Assembly (NCBI RefSeq): GCF_001613105.1
Contig: NZ_BDBS01000009.1
Location: forward strand, 238,013-302,012
Source of the DNA: Nocardia pseudobrasiliensis NBRC 108224
Lineage (GTDB): Bacteria; Actinomycetota; Actinomycetes; Mycobacteriales; Mycobacteriaceae
Direction: 5' to 3'
DNA: 64,000 nucleotides
The notes beneath the pieces were generated by a model that was not told the DNA's origin, ran no database searches, and saw only the letters and a list, made by a program, of their open reading frames with translations. Below are positions 9,117 to 17,858 of the stretch, piece by piece; within the stretch, counting starts at the first letter, position 1; every line of letters begins with the position of its first letter. Position numbers and translations under genes: made by a program.

Positions 9117-9734
9117 TCACGCTGGCCGGGCGTTGCGCACTGCCGCTGCGGCGGCTTCGTGCCCGTCAGCGCTCAGCCCCGAGATCACGCCGTCGATATC
9201 GGCGGACGGCCGATTCTGGCTGAGCTTGAATTTCGCCTCGATCCGGGTGATCGACAACTCGACCCCGACGATCGCCCGCAGCAGTCCCGAAATGAATTGC
9301 GGCGGAGCGTCATCCACCGACCACGGATTCACCCGCCCACCCTCGTGCCGCTCGGACAACTCGACGACATTCCGCTCCACCCACGCCGGATCATCATGCA
9401 CCGTCAGCCGCCCATAGACATGCGCCGTCACATAATTCCAAGTAGGCACCACCCGCCCATGCTCCCCCTTACTCGGATACCACCCCGGCGACACATACGC
9501 ATCCGGCCCTCGCACAATAACCATCGCCTCCCCAATCACAGGCCGCCTCCACTGCTCATTGACCCGAGCCAAATGCCCTCGCAACACCCCCTCCCCCGCC
9601 CCGTCATACACAAGCGGCAACGTCGTGGCAACAATCCCCTCCGCCGTCACCGTAATCAAATCGGCAGCCCCACACCGCCCGAGCAACTCACGCACAGCCT
9701 GCTCATCGGGAACGAAAGACGCGGGAATATACAT
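9117..9734 (-). CDS. PaiB-like FMN-binding negative transcriptional regulator
   Basis: A 205-residue split-barrel flavin-binding protein. The N-terminus MYIPASF and the blocks HLARVNEQWR, VSPGWYPSKGEHGRVVPTWNYVTAHVYGRL and FKLSQNRPSADIDGVISGL are diagnostic of the PaiB/FMN-binding family. In Bacillus PaiB represses sporulation and protease genes; in actinomycetes the role is unclear and flavoprotein enzyme activity is possible. The ATG at 9734 is chosen because translation further upstream runs into low-complexity intergenic repeats. Confidence 0.88.
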   Translation of the reverse strand: MYIPASFVPDEQAVRELLGRCGAADLITVTAEGIVATTLPLVYDGAGEGVLRGHLARVNEQWRRPVIGEAMVIVRGPDAYVSPGWYPSKGEHGRVVPTWNYVTAHVYGRLTVHDDPAWVERNVVELSERHEGGRVNPWSVDDAPPQFISGLLRAIVGVELSITRIEAKFKLSQNRPSADIDGVISGLSADGHEAAAAAVRNARPA

Positions 9735-9800
9735 GCCCCCACCCTGACCGAACCCCACCCGAACCAACAGATCCGCTTCCCCAACACTGGCCCTGAGCCA

Positions 9801-9923
9801 ACCCCAGCCCTCGCTTCGCTCGGGCGGGAATATGGATTTCCCACTCGGAATCGAGACGGGCGACTTTCCCCTTCCCCGCCCGAGTTTCCCCTTCCCCCGC
9901 CCGAGCGAAGCGAGGGCTGGGGT
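9801..9923. repeat. Long inverted repeat (28-bp arms) enclosing two C-rich direct repeats
   Basis: Perfect 28-bp arms at 9801-9828 and 9896-9923 separated by 67 bases. The right arm touches the TGA of the upstream minus-strand hydrolase gene. Between the arms are two direct units, 9865-9884 and 9885-9905, each of TTTCCCCTTCCCC plus CGCCCGAG type. It probably works as a terminator for the hydrolase gene. The core CCCTCGCTTCGCTCGGG also occurs at 8104 after the AraC gene. Confidence 0.75.
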
Positions 9924-11173
9924 CAGGCTGCTTGGGGTTGTGGGAGGTGGGCGGGGCCCGTGGTGGGGCGGGCGTTGCGGACGGCCAGGGGGAGGATCCA
10001 GCTGGCGGCTATTTGGTCCCAGGCGAATTTGTTGAGGGTCAGGCGGTTGTGGACGAAACCTATCGATAGTCCCGAGCGGGGGTCGGCCCAGCCGAAGGAG
10101 CCGCCCAGGCCGATGTGGCCGAAACCGGCGGGGGCGCCGGGGGCGGGGAGGGAGTGGTAACCGAGGTGCCAGAGCATGGGGAGGTAGAACAGGGCGTGGT
10201 CGAGGTGAAGGGTTTGGACCTTGCGTAGGGAGCGGATCGTGTTGGCGGACAGGTACTGTCGGCCGTTGGCGGTGCCGCCGCAGGCCAGGGCGCCGTACAT
10301 GGTGGCCAGGGCGCTCGAGGTACATACGCCGTTGCCGGCGGCCAGCTCTGTGTTCAGGATGGGTGGTTCGTCGCCCTCCAGCAGGGCCTCGAGGCCGGGG
10401 AGGAACAGGGCGCGAGTGGCCGCGCCGGGCGCGCCGGGGATGCCGGAGGCACGGCCGAGGAACATCGCGCCGATCACGGAACCCGCTGCGGCCAAACGCG
10501 ATCCCGACAGTGCCGCGACCGACATGGCGGTGTCCGCGGGCGGTCGGCCCAGATACATCCCGTCGATCCCGAGCGGTTCGGCGACCTCGCTGCGGATCAA
10601 CTCCCCCATCCCCCGACCGGTCACCGACCGCGCCAGCCCGGACAGCAGCCACCCGAACGTCAACGCGTGATAAGCCGGAACACCCAGCAGCCGATCGGGT
10701 TTCGCCGCCGCGAGCCGCTGCTCCATCAGCCGATGATCGAGCACCTCGTCCAACCCGGCGGCGATCGGCGCCAGCCCGGACAGCCCGGCTCGATGAGTAA
10801 GCAACTGCCGCACCGTGATTCGATCCTTACCGGCCGCGCCGAACTCCGGCCAGTACGCAGCCACAGGCAGGTCGTAATCGATCAGCCCGCGATCGGCGAG
10901 ACGGTGAACAACCGTTGCCGCGATACCTTTCGTCGCCGAGAACACGATGCTGCCGGTATCGCGCGTCCACGCCACCCCCGGCGCCGCCTCCCCGGTCCAC
11001 ACCTCCGCCAGCACCCGACCGTGCCGATGCACCGACAGGGCCCCACCGGCTCCGCGCCGATTGCCCACCAACCTGGCGAAGGTACGCACCAGCGGTTCGA
11101 ATTCGGCGGCCGCATGCCCGCCCATATCGGCGGGAAGATCCGCGGTAGCGGAGGAAAAAGCGTCGTTGCTCAC
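9923..11173 (-). CDS. Beta-lactamase-family serine hydrolase (class C / EstB type)
   Basis: About 416 residues. The nucleophile motif SxxK is S79-A-T-K82 (SATKGIAATVV), and the second catalytic tyrosine is probably Y168 in VPAYHALTFGWLL, as in EstB and LipL-type esterases. A HRAGLSGL block and a late FGHIGLGGSFGWADPRSGLSIGFVHNRL block complete the fold. There is no clear signal peptide, so it is probably a cytosolic esterase and not a resistance beta-lactamase. The GTG giving VSNDAFSSA is chosen; upstream codons look non-coding. Confidence 0.85.
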   Translation of the reverse strand: MSNDAFSSATADLPADMGGHAAAEFEPLVRTFARLVGNRRGAGGALSVHRHGRVLAEVWTGEAAPGVAWTRDTGSIVFSATKGIAATVVHRLADRGLIDYDLPVAAYWPEFGAAGKDRITVRQLLTHRAGLSGLAPIAAGLDEVLDHRLMEQRLAAAKPDRLLGVPAYHALTFGWLLSGLARSVTGRGMGELIRSEVAEPLGIDGMYLGRPPADTAMSVAALSGSRLAAAGSVIGAMFLGRASGIPGAPGAATRALFLPGLEALLEGDEPPILNTELAAGNGVCTSSALATMYGALACGGTANGRQYLSANTIRSLRKVQTLHLDHALFYLPMLWHLGYHSLPAPGAPAGFGHIGLGGSFGWADPRSGLSIGFVHNRLTLNKFAWDQIAASWILPLAVRNARPTTGPAHLPQPQAA

Positions 11174-11377
11174 ATACCCACGGTACTTGCGAACAACAGC
11201 GGTCGGCAATGATGTTGGCCGACCGGTGATTTCCCGTCCACCCACCCGACCGCCCCCGCTCACCGGGCCGCGACCACATCGTGACCCCACCTCGAGACAC
11301 GCCGCGATCTGCGAGAACGTCCGTCGAATATCACCGAACCCCACGCCCCGACCCCACACCGATGGATACGCTGAGTT

Positions 11378-12781
11378 ATGCGATCGTTGCGATCAGTGGC
11401 CGTCGTACTACTCCTCCCAGCCCTGGTATCGGCCTGCTCGAAAGCGCCATCGCCCGCGCCCACGCCGACCAAGGCCCCCGCCCAGGATCTGGTCGGCGAC
11501 TGGAACGGCACGCTCGCCCTGCCCAACCACGCGCTCCCCCTGGGCATCACCGTCACCAGGGACGCGACCATCACGGTCACCATCCCCGAACAGGGCATCT
11601 ACGACAAACCCACCATCCAGGTCACCACCGATCCGGACAATGTCGGCTTCACCATCCCCGACATCCCCGGCGTCCCGACCTTCAAGGGCCGCCACGACCG
11701 CGCGGCCGACACCCTCACCGGCACATTCAGCCAATCCGGCAACCAGCTACCCCTGACGATGAACCGCGGCAAGGTGCCCCCGCCGCCGCGTCCGCAGGAA
11801 CCGAAACCACCGTGGCCGTACAAATCCGAGGACGTCACCTATCGCAGCGGCGATATCACCATCGCGGGCACGCTCACCGAGCCCAACACCCCCGGCCCGC
11901 ACCCCGCGGTGATCCTGATCAGCGGCAGCGGCGCCCAGGACCGTAACGAGGAACTGCTGGGCCACAAGCCCTTCCTGCTCCTCGCCGACACCTTGACCAG
12001 GGCGGGCTACGCCGTCCTGCGCACCGACGACCGCGGCGTCGGCGGCACCGGCGGCAAACTCGACAGCGCCGACTACCGCGACCTGTCCAACGACGTCGTA
12101 TCCGGAACAACCTTCCTGCGCACCCGCACCGACATCGACCGCAACCGCATCGGCCTGCTCGGCCACAGCGAGGGCGGCTACCTCGGCCCGCTGGTCGCCT
12201 CGCGCCCCGACAGCGGCGTGGCCTTCGTGATCATGATGGCGGGCCCGGCCGCCTCGGGTTCGGATGTGCTGCTGGAGCAGAACAAACTCCTGCTCACCGC
12301 CCAGGGCGCCAGCCCCGAGGAACTGCGCAAACAGACCGAATTCGTCAGCACCCTGGCCACATTGATCCGCACCGGCGATATGGAACAGGTGCGCCGGTAC
12401 CTGCTCGACCACAATGCCTCGATCCCCGCGAACGAACAGGCCACCCCCGCGCAGATCGACTTCTACACCTCCCCGTACTGGGCGTCGTTCATCTCCTACG
12501 ACCCCGCCCCGGCCCTGCAGGCCCTGCGCATGCCGGTCCTCGCCTTCTACGGCAGCAAGGATCTCCAGGTCCCGGCCGCCCAGAGCGAACCGCTGGCCCG
12601 CCGGGATCTGGCCGCTGATCCCGATGCCGATATCCATGTCTTCGACGGCCTCAACCATCTGATGCAACCGGCCGGATCGGGCCTGCCCGCCGAATACCCG
12701 ACCATCGAAACCACCATGGCCCCAGAGGTTCTGGACTACATCACCGCCTGGCTCACCAAGCGTTTCCCGCCCGGTCGCTGA
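11378..12781 (+). CDS. Lipoprotein alpha/beta hydrolase
   Basis: A 467-residue exported hydrolase. The signal peptide ends in lipobox LVSAC with lipidated C20. Residues about 36-130 form a beta-rich domain (DLVGDWNGTLALPNHALPLG) seen in DUF3887/dienelactone-type hydrolases. The hydrolase domain has oxyanion ISGSGAQDRN, nucleophile S264 in GHSEGG, an acid in YGSKDLQVP and histidine in DGLNHLMQ. Likely substrates are esters at the cell surface. The last 29 bases overlap the 3' end of the convergent treZ gene. Confidence 0.88.
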   Translation: MRSLRSVAVVLLLPALVSACSKAPSPAPTPTKAPAQDLVGDWNGTLALPNHALPLGITVTRDATITVTIPEQGIYDKPTIQVTTDPDNVGFTIPDIPGVPTFKGRHDRAADTLTGTFSQSGNQLPLTMNRGKVPPPPRPQEPKPPWPYKSEDVTYRSGDITIAGTLTEPNTPGPHPAVILISGSGAQDRNEELLGHKPFLLLADTLTRAGYAVLRTDDRGVGGTGGKLDSADYRDLSNDVVSGTTFLRTRTDIDRNRIGLLGHSEGGYLGPLVASRPDSGVAFVIMMAGPAASGSDVLLEQNKLLLTAQGASPEELRKQTEFVSTLATLIRTGDMEQVRRYLLDHNASIPANEQATPAQIDFYTSPYWASFISYDPAPALQALRMPVLAFYGSKDLQVPAAQSEPLARRDLAADPDADIHVFDGLNHLMQPAGSGLPAEYPTIETTMAPEVLDYITAWLTKRFPPGR

Positions 12782-14501
12782 CCGCCTCGAGCACCACGAA
12801 CGAATGCCCCGGGACCGCGGTGCCCGCGGCATTCGGCTCGACCTCGTCCCACGAGGCCAGCACGGCACCGACGAACGGCACGACCACGGCCGCCGCGGAC
12901 AGATTGCACACCAGACGAATCCGATTGCGGCACACCGCGATCCACCCCTTGTCGTCGTCGAACTCGACCCCCACCCCGGCCAGCCACGGATCGGCGATAT
13001 CGGCGTACTCGCGCCGCAGCGCCAGCAGCGTGCGATAACACTCGAGCAGCCGCGCCTGCTCCGGCTCACCGAGTTCGGCCCAGTTCAGCTTCGACCGCTC
13101 GAACGTCGCCGGATCCTGCGGATCGGGCACCTCGGCCGCCGCCCACCCGTGCTCGGCGAACTCCTCCTTGCGCCCATGCGCGACGGCCGCGGCCAACTCC
13201 GGTTCCGGATGCGAGGTGAAGAACTGGAACGGCGTGCGCGCACCCCATTCCTCCCCCATGAACAGCATCGGCGTATACGCCGACAACAGCACCAGCGCCG
13301 CCTTGATCGCCAACTGCCCGCCGTCCAGATACGCGCTCGGCCGATCACCGAGCGCGCGATTGCCCACCTGATCGTGGGTGCAGGTGTAGGCCAGCAGCGC
13401 GCTACCGGGCACCACCCGGGTATTCAACGGCCGCCCGTGCACTCGTCCTCGGAAGCTGGAATACGTTGCGGCATGGAAGAATCCGCGCCGCAATGTCTCC
13501 GACAGGCAGCCCAGTGAACCGAAATCCGCGTAGTAGCCCTGCCTTTCGCCGGACACCGCGGCATGTACGGCGTGATGCAGATCGTCGTTCCACTGCCCGT
13601 GCAACCCGAACCCACCGGCCGCACGCGCGGTGATCAACCGCGGATCGTTCAGATCGCTCTCCGCGATCAGCGTCAACGGCCGCCCGACGCGCGCCGAGAG
13701 CCGCTCGACCTCCACCGCCAGTTGCTCGAGCAGGTGGATCGCCCGATGATCGACGAGCGCGTGCACCGCGTCCAACCGCAGCGCGTCGATATGGAACTCG
13801 TCGAACCACCGCAGCGCGTTGTCGACGATGAACCGCCGCACCTCGTCGGACCCCGGACCGTCCAGATTCACGCTCTGGCCCCAAGTGTTGCGACCCTCGC
13901 TCAGATACGGTCCGAACCGCGGCAGATAGTTACCCGAGGGCCCGAGATGGTTGTAGACCACATCCAACGCCACCGCCAAACCCCGCGCATGGCAGGCATC
14001 GACGAAGCGCTGCAACCCATCCGGACCGCCGTAGGGTTCGTGCACCGCGTACCACAGCACACCGTCGTACCCCCAGTTGCGCACGCCGTTGAACGCGTTG
14101 ACCGGCATCACCTCGACCGTGGTGATCCCGAGCGCCACCAGATGATCGAGCCGCCCGATCGCCGCGTCGAATGTGCCCTCGGGGGTGAACGTCCCGATGT
14201 GCAGCTCGTAGATCACCGACCCGGCCAGCGGCCGCCCGGTCCACCCGGAATCGGTCCACCGGCCGGTGTCGAGCGTGTGCACGGCCGAATGCCCGTGCAC
14301 ACCGTCGGGCTGACGCGGCGAGCGCGGATCGGGTAGGACGGCCGGATCGTCGTCGAGCAGAAATCCGTAGCGGGCGTCGTCACCCGCCGCGAGTTCGACC
14401 CGCCACCATCCGGACGTATCCGCCGACATCTCGGATACGCGACCGTCCACCTCGACCCGCACTCGCCGCGCCCGCGGCGCCCACACCTCGAACAAGGTCA
14501 C
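12753..14501 (-). CDS. treZ: Malto-oligosyltrehalose trehalohydrolase
   Basis: Releases trehalose from maltooligosyl-trehalose made by TreY. It is 582 residues, the usual family size. It has an N-terminal CBM48-like domain (FEVWAPRARRVRV) and a GH13 barrel with region I LDVVYNHLGPSGNYL, nucleophile region FHIDALRLDAVHAL, acid region TLIAESDLND and region IV TCTHDQVGNRA. The GTG at 14501 gives the family N-terminus; upstream codons are not conserved. In mycobacteria treZ normally follows treX and treY; here neither is adjacent. Its 3' end overlaps the neighbouring hydrolase gene by 29 bases. Confidence 0.95.
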   Translation of the reverse strand: MTLFEVWAPRARRVRVEVDGRVSEMSADTSGWWRVELAAGDDARYGFLLDDDPAVLPDPRSPRQPDGVHGHSAVHTLDTGRWTDSGWTGRPLAGSVIYELHIGTFTPEGTFDAAIGRLDHLVALGITTVEVMPVNAFNGVRNWGYDGVLWYAVHEPYGGPDGLQRFVDACHARGLAVALDVVYNHLGPSGNYLPRFGPYLSEGRNTWGQSVNLDGPGSDEVRRFIVDNALRWFDEFHIDALRLDAVHALVDHRAIHLLEQLAVEVERLSARVGRPLTLIAESDLNDPRLITARAAGGFGLHGQWNDDLHHAVHAAVSGERQGYYADFGSLGCLSETLRRGFFHAATYSSFRGRVHGRPLNTRVVPGSALLAYTCTHDQVGNRALGDRPSAYLDGGQLAIKAALVLLSAYTPMLFMGEEWGARTPFQFFTSHPEPELAAAVAHGRKEEFAEHGWAAAEVPDPQDPATFERSKLNWAELGEPEQARLLECYRTLLALRREYADIADPWLAGVGVEFDDDKGWIAVCRNRIRLVCNLSAAAVVVPFVGAVLASWDEVEPNAAGTAVPGHSFVVLEAVSDRAGNAW

Positions 14502-14521
14502 CGCCCCAGCATGGCAGCCCG

Positions 14522-14857
14522 CTAGCCGCGGCGGCGTTCGAGGAGGTCGTGGAGCTGTTCGAGATACGGCAGCCGGGAACTGTCCAGCCGCACCTTCCCC
14601 GCCTCGACCAGCACCACCAGCGCGGCGGCCTTCTGCGGGCAGCCATCGATTCGGCAGCGCCGATGGGCCTGCCAGATCAGATGTGCGCCGTTCACGGTGA
14701 GCGGCCGGGCACGCCGCACATGCCGGTTCACCGGTGCTCCGGAACGCGGGCAGCCGATCGCACCGATCGCCGCGCCGCGCGCCGCCCCTGATTGGCGCCC
14801 GCGCAGAACGCGGAGATCTTCGTGAAACGACGTAACCGCGAATCCACCCGAGCACAT
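14522..14857 (-). CDS. Small hypothetical protein upstream of treZ
   Basis: A 111-residue ORF ending 20 bases before treZ. A GAGG five bases before the ATG supports the start, but an internal valine start (VNRHVRRARPL) is possible. The C-terminal 65 residues look structured: VNGAHLIWQAHRRCRIDGCPQKAAAL, with a C-x4-C pair, then LVEAGKVRLDSSRLPYLEQLHDLL. No signal peptide or membrane segment. Not recognised. The position suggests co-transcription with treZ. Confidence 0.5.
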   Translation of the reverse strand: MCSGGFAVTSFHEDLRVLRGRQSGAARGAAIGAIGCPRSGAPVNRHVRRARPLTVNGAHLIWQAHRRCRIDGCPQKAAALVVLVEAGKVRLDSSRLPYLEQLHDLLERRRG

Positions 14858-15138
14858 CCGAACCTCTGTGTATCGGCGATCGAAACGCCGTACACCCCAG
14901 TGACTTCCGATGGTTCCATCGTGAACCGCCTCTTGGCTCCGCTAATCTTGGGCATTCGGCACAACTCGGTCACCGACCGCTCGGTCTCCACGAATCGAGA
15001 CCGATTTTTCACACCGAATGCACGTGCAATTGTGCTTGCAGATGTGCGTTATGCGGTAGCGTTGCGGTGTTGCCAGTAGTTGCCATGACTGCGCAACGAG
15101 TGGTGAAAGTTGTTGTACTGAAACGGATTGTTAGCGGT

Positions 15139-16353
15139 ATGAACGACTGGCAGACATTCGGGGGTGAGTTGCGGCGCTTGCGCCTGCAACAGGACAGGTC
15201 CCTGCGCAGCCTGGCCAAAAGCATTCGATACGACGCGGGGGCGCTGTCGCGGATCGAGAACGGTCTGCGCAGACCGCCGCTCAAGATCGCGCAGGATCTC
15301 GACGCCGAACTCGACGCCGGGGGCTCGCTGATGTCGCTGGCGAGCGAGTGCGGGGCGTTCGCCCCCGACGGCATCAGCGCGGCCGCCGCCCGCTCGCTGG
15401 CCTTCGCCGACTGGGCGACCGGCGAAGGGGCCGACCAGCTTTCGGTCGACAGCCTGCACTACGAGATCACGCGGATCGCGTCCAGCTACGTCCACGCACC
15501 ACCGCAACCGCTGTTCAACGATCTGCAGTTGCTACGCGATCAGGTGTGGCAGCTGCTGCGGCACGGCCCCTCACCCTCCCGCGCGCGAGAGCTGATGTTC
15601 CTCGGCGGCGCGGCGATCGTGCTGCTGGCGCAGGTCACCGACAATCTGGGTAATTCGGTAGCGGCGATGCAGCACGCGCTCGCGGCCGAACGGCTGGCCG
15701 AACGGGCCCAGCACACCGCACTGTTGGCCTGGGCCGACGGGGCCAAGGCGCTGATCGCCGAGTGGAGCGGAAATCCGGCCAAGGCCATCGAATTCGCCCA
15801 GCAGGGCGCGCTGGTGGCGCCGCCGGGTGAGCAGCGCGTCCGACTGGCCGCGCTGGAGGCCCGCTGCGCGGCTCGGCTCGGCCGGGCCGAACAGGTGCGG
15901 GCCGCGGTGTCCCGGGCCTTGGCGGCCGGCGAACAGGCCGGTGATGTCGACGACATCACCGAATTCGGTGGGGTGCTGCGGTTCTCGATGACCAAGGCGT
16001 CCTACTACATCGGCAGCGCCTTCCGCCTGATCGGCGATTACGACGAGGCCGAGCGCTGGGCGAACAGGGCGATCACCGCCTATCAAACGGGGCCGAGCCA
16101 CGAACGCAGCTACGGCGACGAGGCGCTCGCCCGCGTGGACGTGGCGATCGCCCGGATCGCGCACGGGTCGGTCGACGGCGCGGGCGAGGTCCTGACACCG
16201 GTCCTGGCGCTGCCGCCGGGGCAACGCATCCATCCGGTGCTGGAGGGCCTGCGGCAGGTGGACACCCATCTGCAGGGCCAGTCCGGGACCGGCCGCCGAC
16301 TCCGTGACGAAATCTCCTCCTTCAGAACTCCCGAGACATGGACACAGCACTGA
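15139..16353 (+). CDS. XRE-family regulator with C-terminal TPR-like region
   Basis: About 404 residues. The N-terminal HTH is FGGELRRLRLQQDRSLRSLAKSIRYDAGALSRIENGLRR, followed by a long alpha-helical repeat region (for example AMQHALAAERLAERAQHTALLAWADGAKALIAEWSGNP) like the TPR domains of actinomycete regulators of this kind. The ATG at 15139 is preferred over one 72 bases upstream. The stop lies 16 bases inside the next gene, so the two are translationally linked. In other actinomycetes this type often controls its neighbour. Confidence 0.88.
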   Translation: MNDWQTFGGELRRLRLQQDRSLRSLAKSIRYDAGALSRIENGLRRPPLKIAQDLDAELDAGGSLMSLASECGAFAPDGISAAAARSLAFADWATGEGADQLSVDSLHYEITRIASSYVHAPPQPLFNDLQLLRDQVWQLLRHGPSPSRARELMFLGGAAIVLLAQVTDNLGNSVAAMQHALAAERLAERAQHTALLAWADGAKALIAEWSGNPAKAIEFAQQGALVAPPGEQRVRLAALEARCAARLGRAEQVRAAVSRALAAGEQAGDVDDITEFGGVLRFSMTKASYYIGSAFRLIGDYDEAERWANRAITAYQTGPSHERSYGDEALARVDVAIARIAHGSVDGAGEVLTPVLALPPGQRIHPVLEGLRQVDTHLQGQSGTGRRLRDEISSFRTPETWTQH

Positions 16354-17234
16354 TCGACCGGCCCGCCGGACACATTCTGGAATTCGCCTGCCGCCGTGTG
16401 GGTCTGGCCGCGCACAGCGCCCGGCTGGTGCACGCCCACTCCAATATCGTCTACGTCCTCGAACGCGAACGCGTGGTCGTCCGGATCAGCGATACGGACA
16501 ACCGCGGGCTGCGCGCCCGGGCCTCGGTCGCGATCGCCCGCTGGCTGGCCGACCAGGGCCTCGCGGTGACCGAACCCGCGCGCGACGAGGTGGTCGAAAT
16601 CGCCGGGGCCACGGTCACATTCTGGCGCTACTACCCGCAGCCCGATCGCTCCCGCCCGCCCGCCCGGGAGCTCGGCGCGATTCTGCGCGATCTGCACGGC
16701 CTCTCCGATCCGCCGTTCGAACTACCGCGCTATCGACCGCTGGACGGGTTGGCGCAGGTACTCGACGCGGGCCCGCGCACGCTGCCCGAATCCGATCGGC
16801 GTTGGCTCGACGAGCGCCGGACGCTGCTGCTGGGGCAGTACGACGGGCTCGAGTCCCGGCTCGGAATCGGCATGGTGCACGGCGACGCCTACCCCGGCAA
16901 TACGATCTGGGACGAGGACCGCGGGCTGCTGGGCGATTGGGACGAGGTCGCGATCGCGCCGCGCGAATTGGATCTGGTCAATATCTATCAGGGCGGCGTC
17001 CGCTTCGGCCACAGCGCCACCGAACTGCACGAATTCGGTCTGGCCTACGGCTGGGACGTGCGCGAGTGGGTGGGCTTCGAGGTGCTGCGGCAGATCCGCG
17101 ATCTGCACACCCTCACCTCCTACATCCGCCGCGCCGAGGCCGGTGACCTCGCCGCCGCCGCGGAATTGTGCCACCGGATGCGCAGCCTGCGGGATCCGCG
17201 CAGCGCCGACGTGCGCTGGCACGCGGTGGCGTGA
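16338..17234 (+). CDS. Phosphotransferase of the aminoglycoside/choline-kinase fold
   Basis: A 298-residue APH-family protein. The catalytic loop is GMVHGDAYPGNTIW (HGD...N) and the metal-binding aspartate is in LLGDWDEVAIAPRELDL. The N-terminal lobe has VVRISDTDN in place of the lysine strand and HAHSNIVYVLE. Possible substrates include aminoglycosides, choline or a cell metabolite. Resistance cannot be inferred. It overlaps the upstream regulator by 16 bases and is followed 12 bases later by a methyltransferase gene. Confidence 0.85.
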   Translation: MDTALIDRPAGHILEFACRRVGLAAHSARLVHAHSNIVYVLERERVVVRISDTDNRGLRARASVAIARWLADQGLAVTEPARDEVVEIAGATVTFWRYYPQPDRSRPPARELGAILRDLHGLSDPPFELPRYRPLDGLAQVLDAGPRTLPESDRRWLDERRTLLLGQYDGLESRLGIGMVHGDAYPGNTIWDEDRGLLGDWDEVAIAPRELDLVNIYQGGVRFGHSATELHEFGLAYGWDVREWVGFEVLRQIRDLHTLTSYIRRAEAGDLAAAAELCHRMRSLRDPRSADVRWHAVA

Positions 17235-17246
17235 CACAGTGGGCCC

Positions 17247-17858
17247 GTGGGTATCTACAGTGACCAGGTGCTACCGCGCATCGTGGATCTGTCCTGCGGG
17301 GCGCGGCTACACGACGACAAGCGTCGCCGGGTGTGCTCCGGGCTGACCGGCCGGGTGGTCGAGATCGGTTTCGGTTCCGGACGCAATGTGCCGTTCTATC
17401 CGAAGACCGTGGCCGTGGTCAGCGCGGTGGAACCCGCCGGACTGGGCTGGGAGCTCGCGGCGAAGCGACTGGCCCACGCGCCGGTTCCGGTGGAACGCGC
17501 GGGACTGGACGGACAGGCGTTGCCGTTCGCCGACAACAGCTTCGACAGCGCGCTGTCGACCTGGACCATGTGCACCATTCCGGATATCGATACCGCGCTG
17601 CGAGAGATCCGCCGGGTGCTGATCCCCGGTGGCACGCTGCACTTCGTCGAGCACGGCCTCGCACCCGATGCGGGCATCCAGCGGTGGCAGCATCGACTGA
17701 ACCCGGTCCAGAAGACCCTGTTCGGCGGCTGCCATCTCAATCGCGATATCCCCGCCCTGCTGGACCGGGCGGGTTTCGAAGTCCGGGAGCTGGATTCGTT
17801 CTATGAGAATCCGAAGGTGCTCGCGGCGCAGGTCCTCGGCGTGGCGGTCTCGCCGTAG
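17247..17858 (+). CDS. SAM-dependent methyltransferase (UbiE type)
   Basis: A 203-residue protein starting at GTG (MGIYSDQVLPRIVDLSC). Motif I is VVEIGFGSGRNVPFY, the acidic residue lies in VSAVEPAG, and LPFADNSFDSALSTWTMCTIPD and IRRVLIPGGTLHFVEHG follow, as in the METTL7/phospholipid-like methyltransferase group. It is third in an apparent operon with the XRE regulator and the phosphotransferase. The stop is directly adjacent to the stop of the convergent response regulator gene. Confidence 0.85.
   Translation: MGIYSDQVLPRIVDLSCGARLHDDKRRRVCSGLTGRVVEIGFGSGRNVPFYPKTVAVVSAVEPAGLGWELAAKRLAHAPVPVERAGLDGQALPFADNSFDSALSTWTMCTIPDIDTALREIRRVLIPGGTLHFVEHGLAPDAGIQRWQHRLNPVQKTLFGGCHLNRDIPALLDRAGFEVRELDSFYENPKVLAAQVLGVAVSP

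Noticed and set aside
16338..17234. Aminoglycoside resistance gene
   Set aside because: The kinase fold is clear but the sequence is not close to known resistance enzymes, and the operon context suggests a metabolic role.
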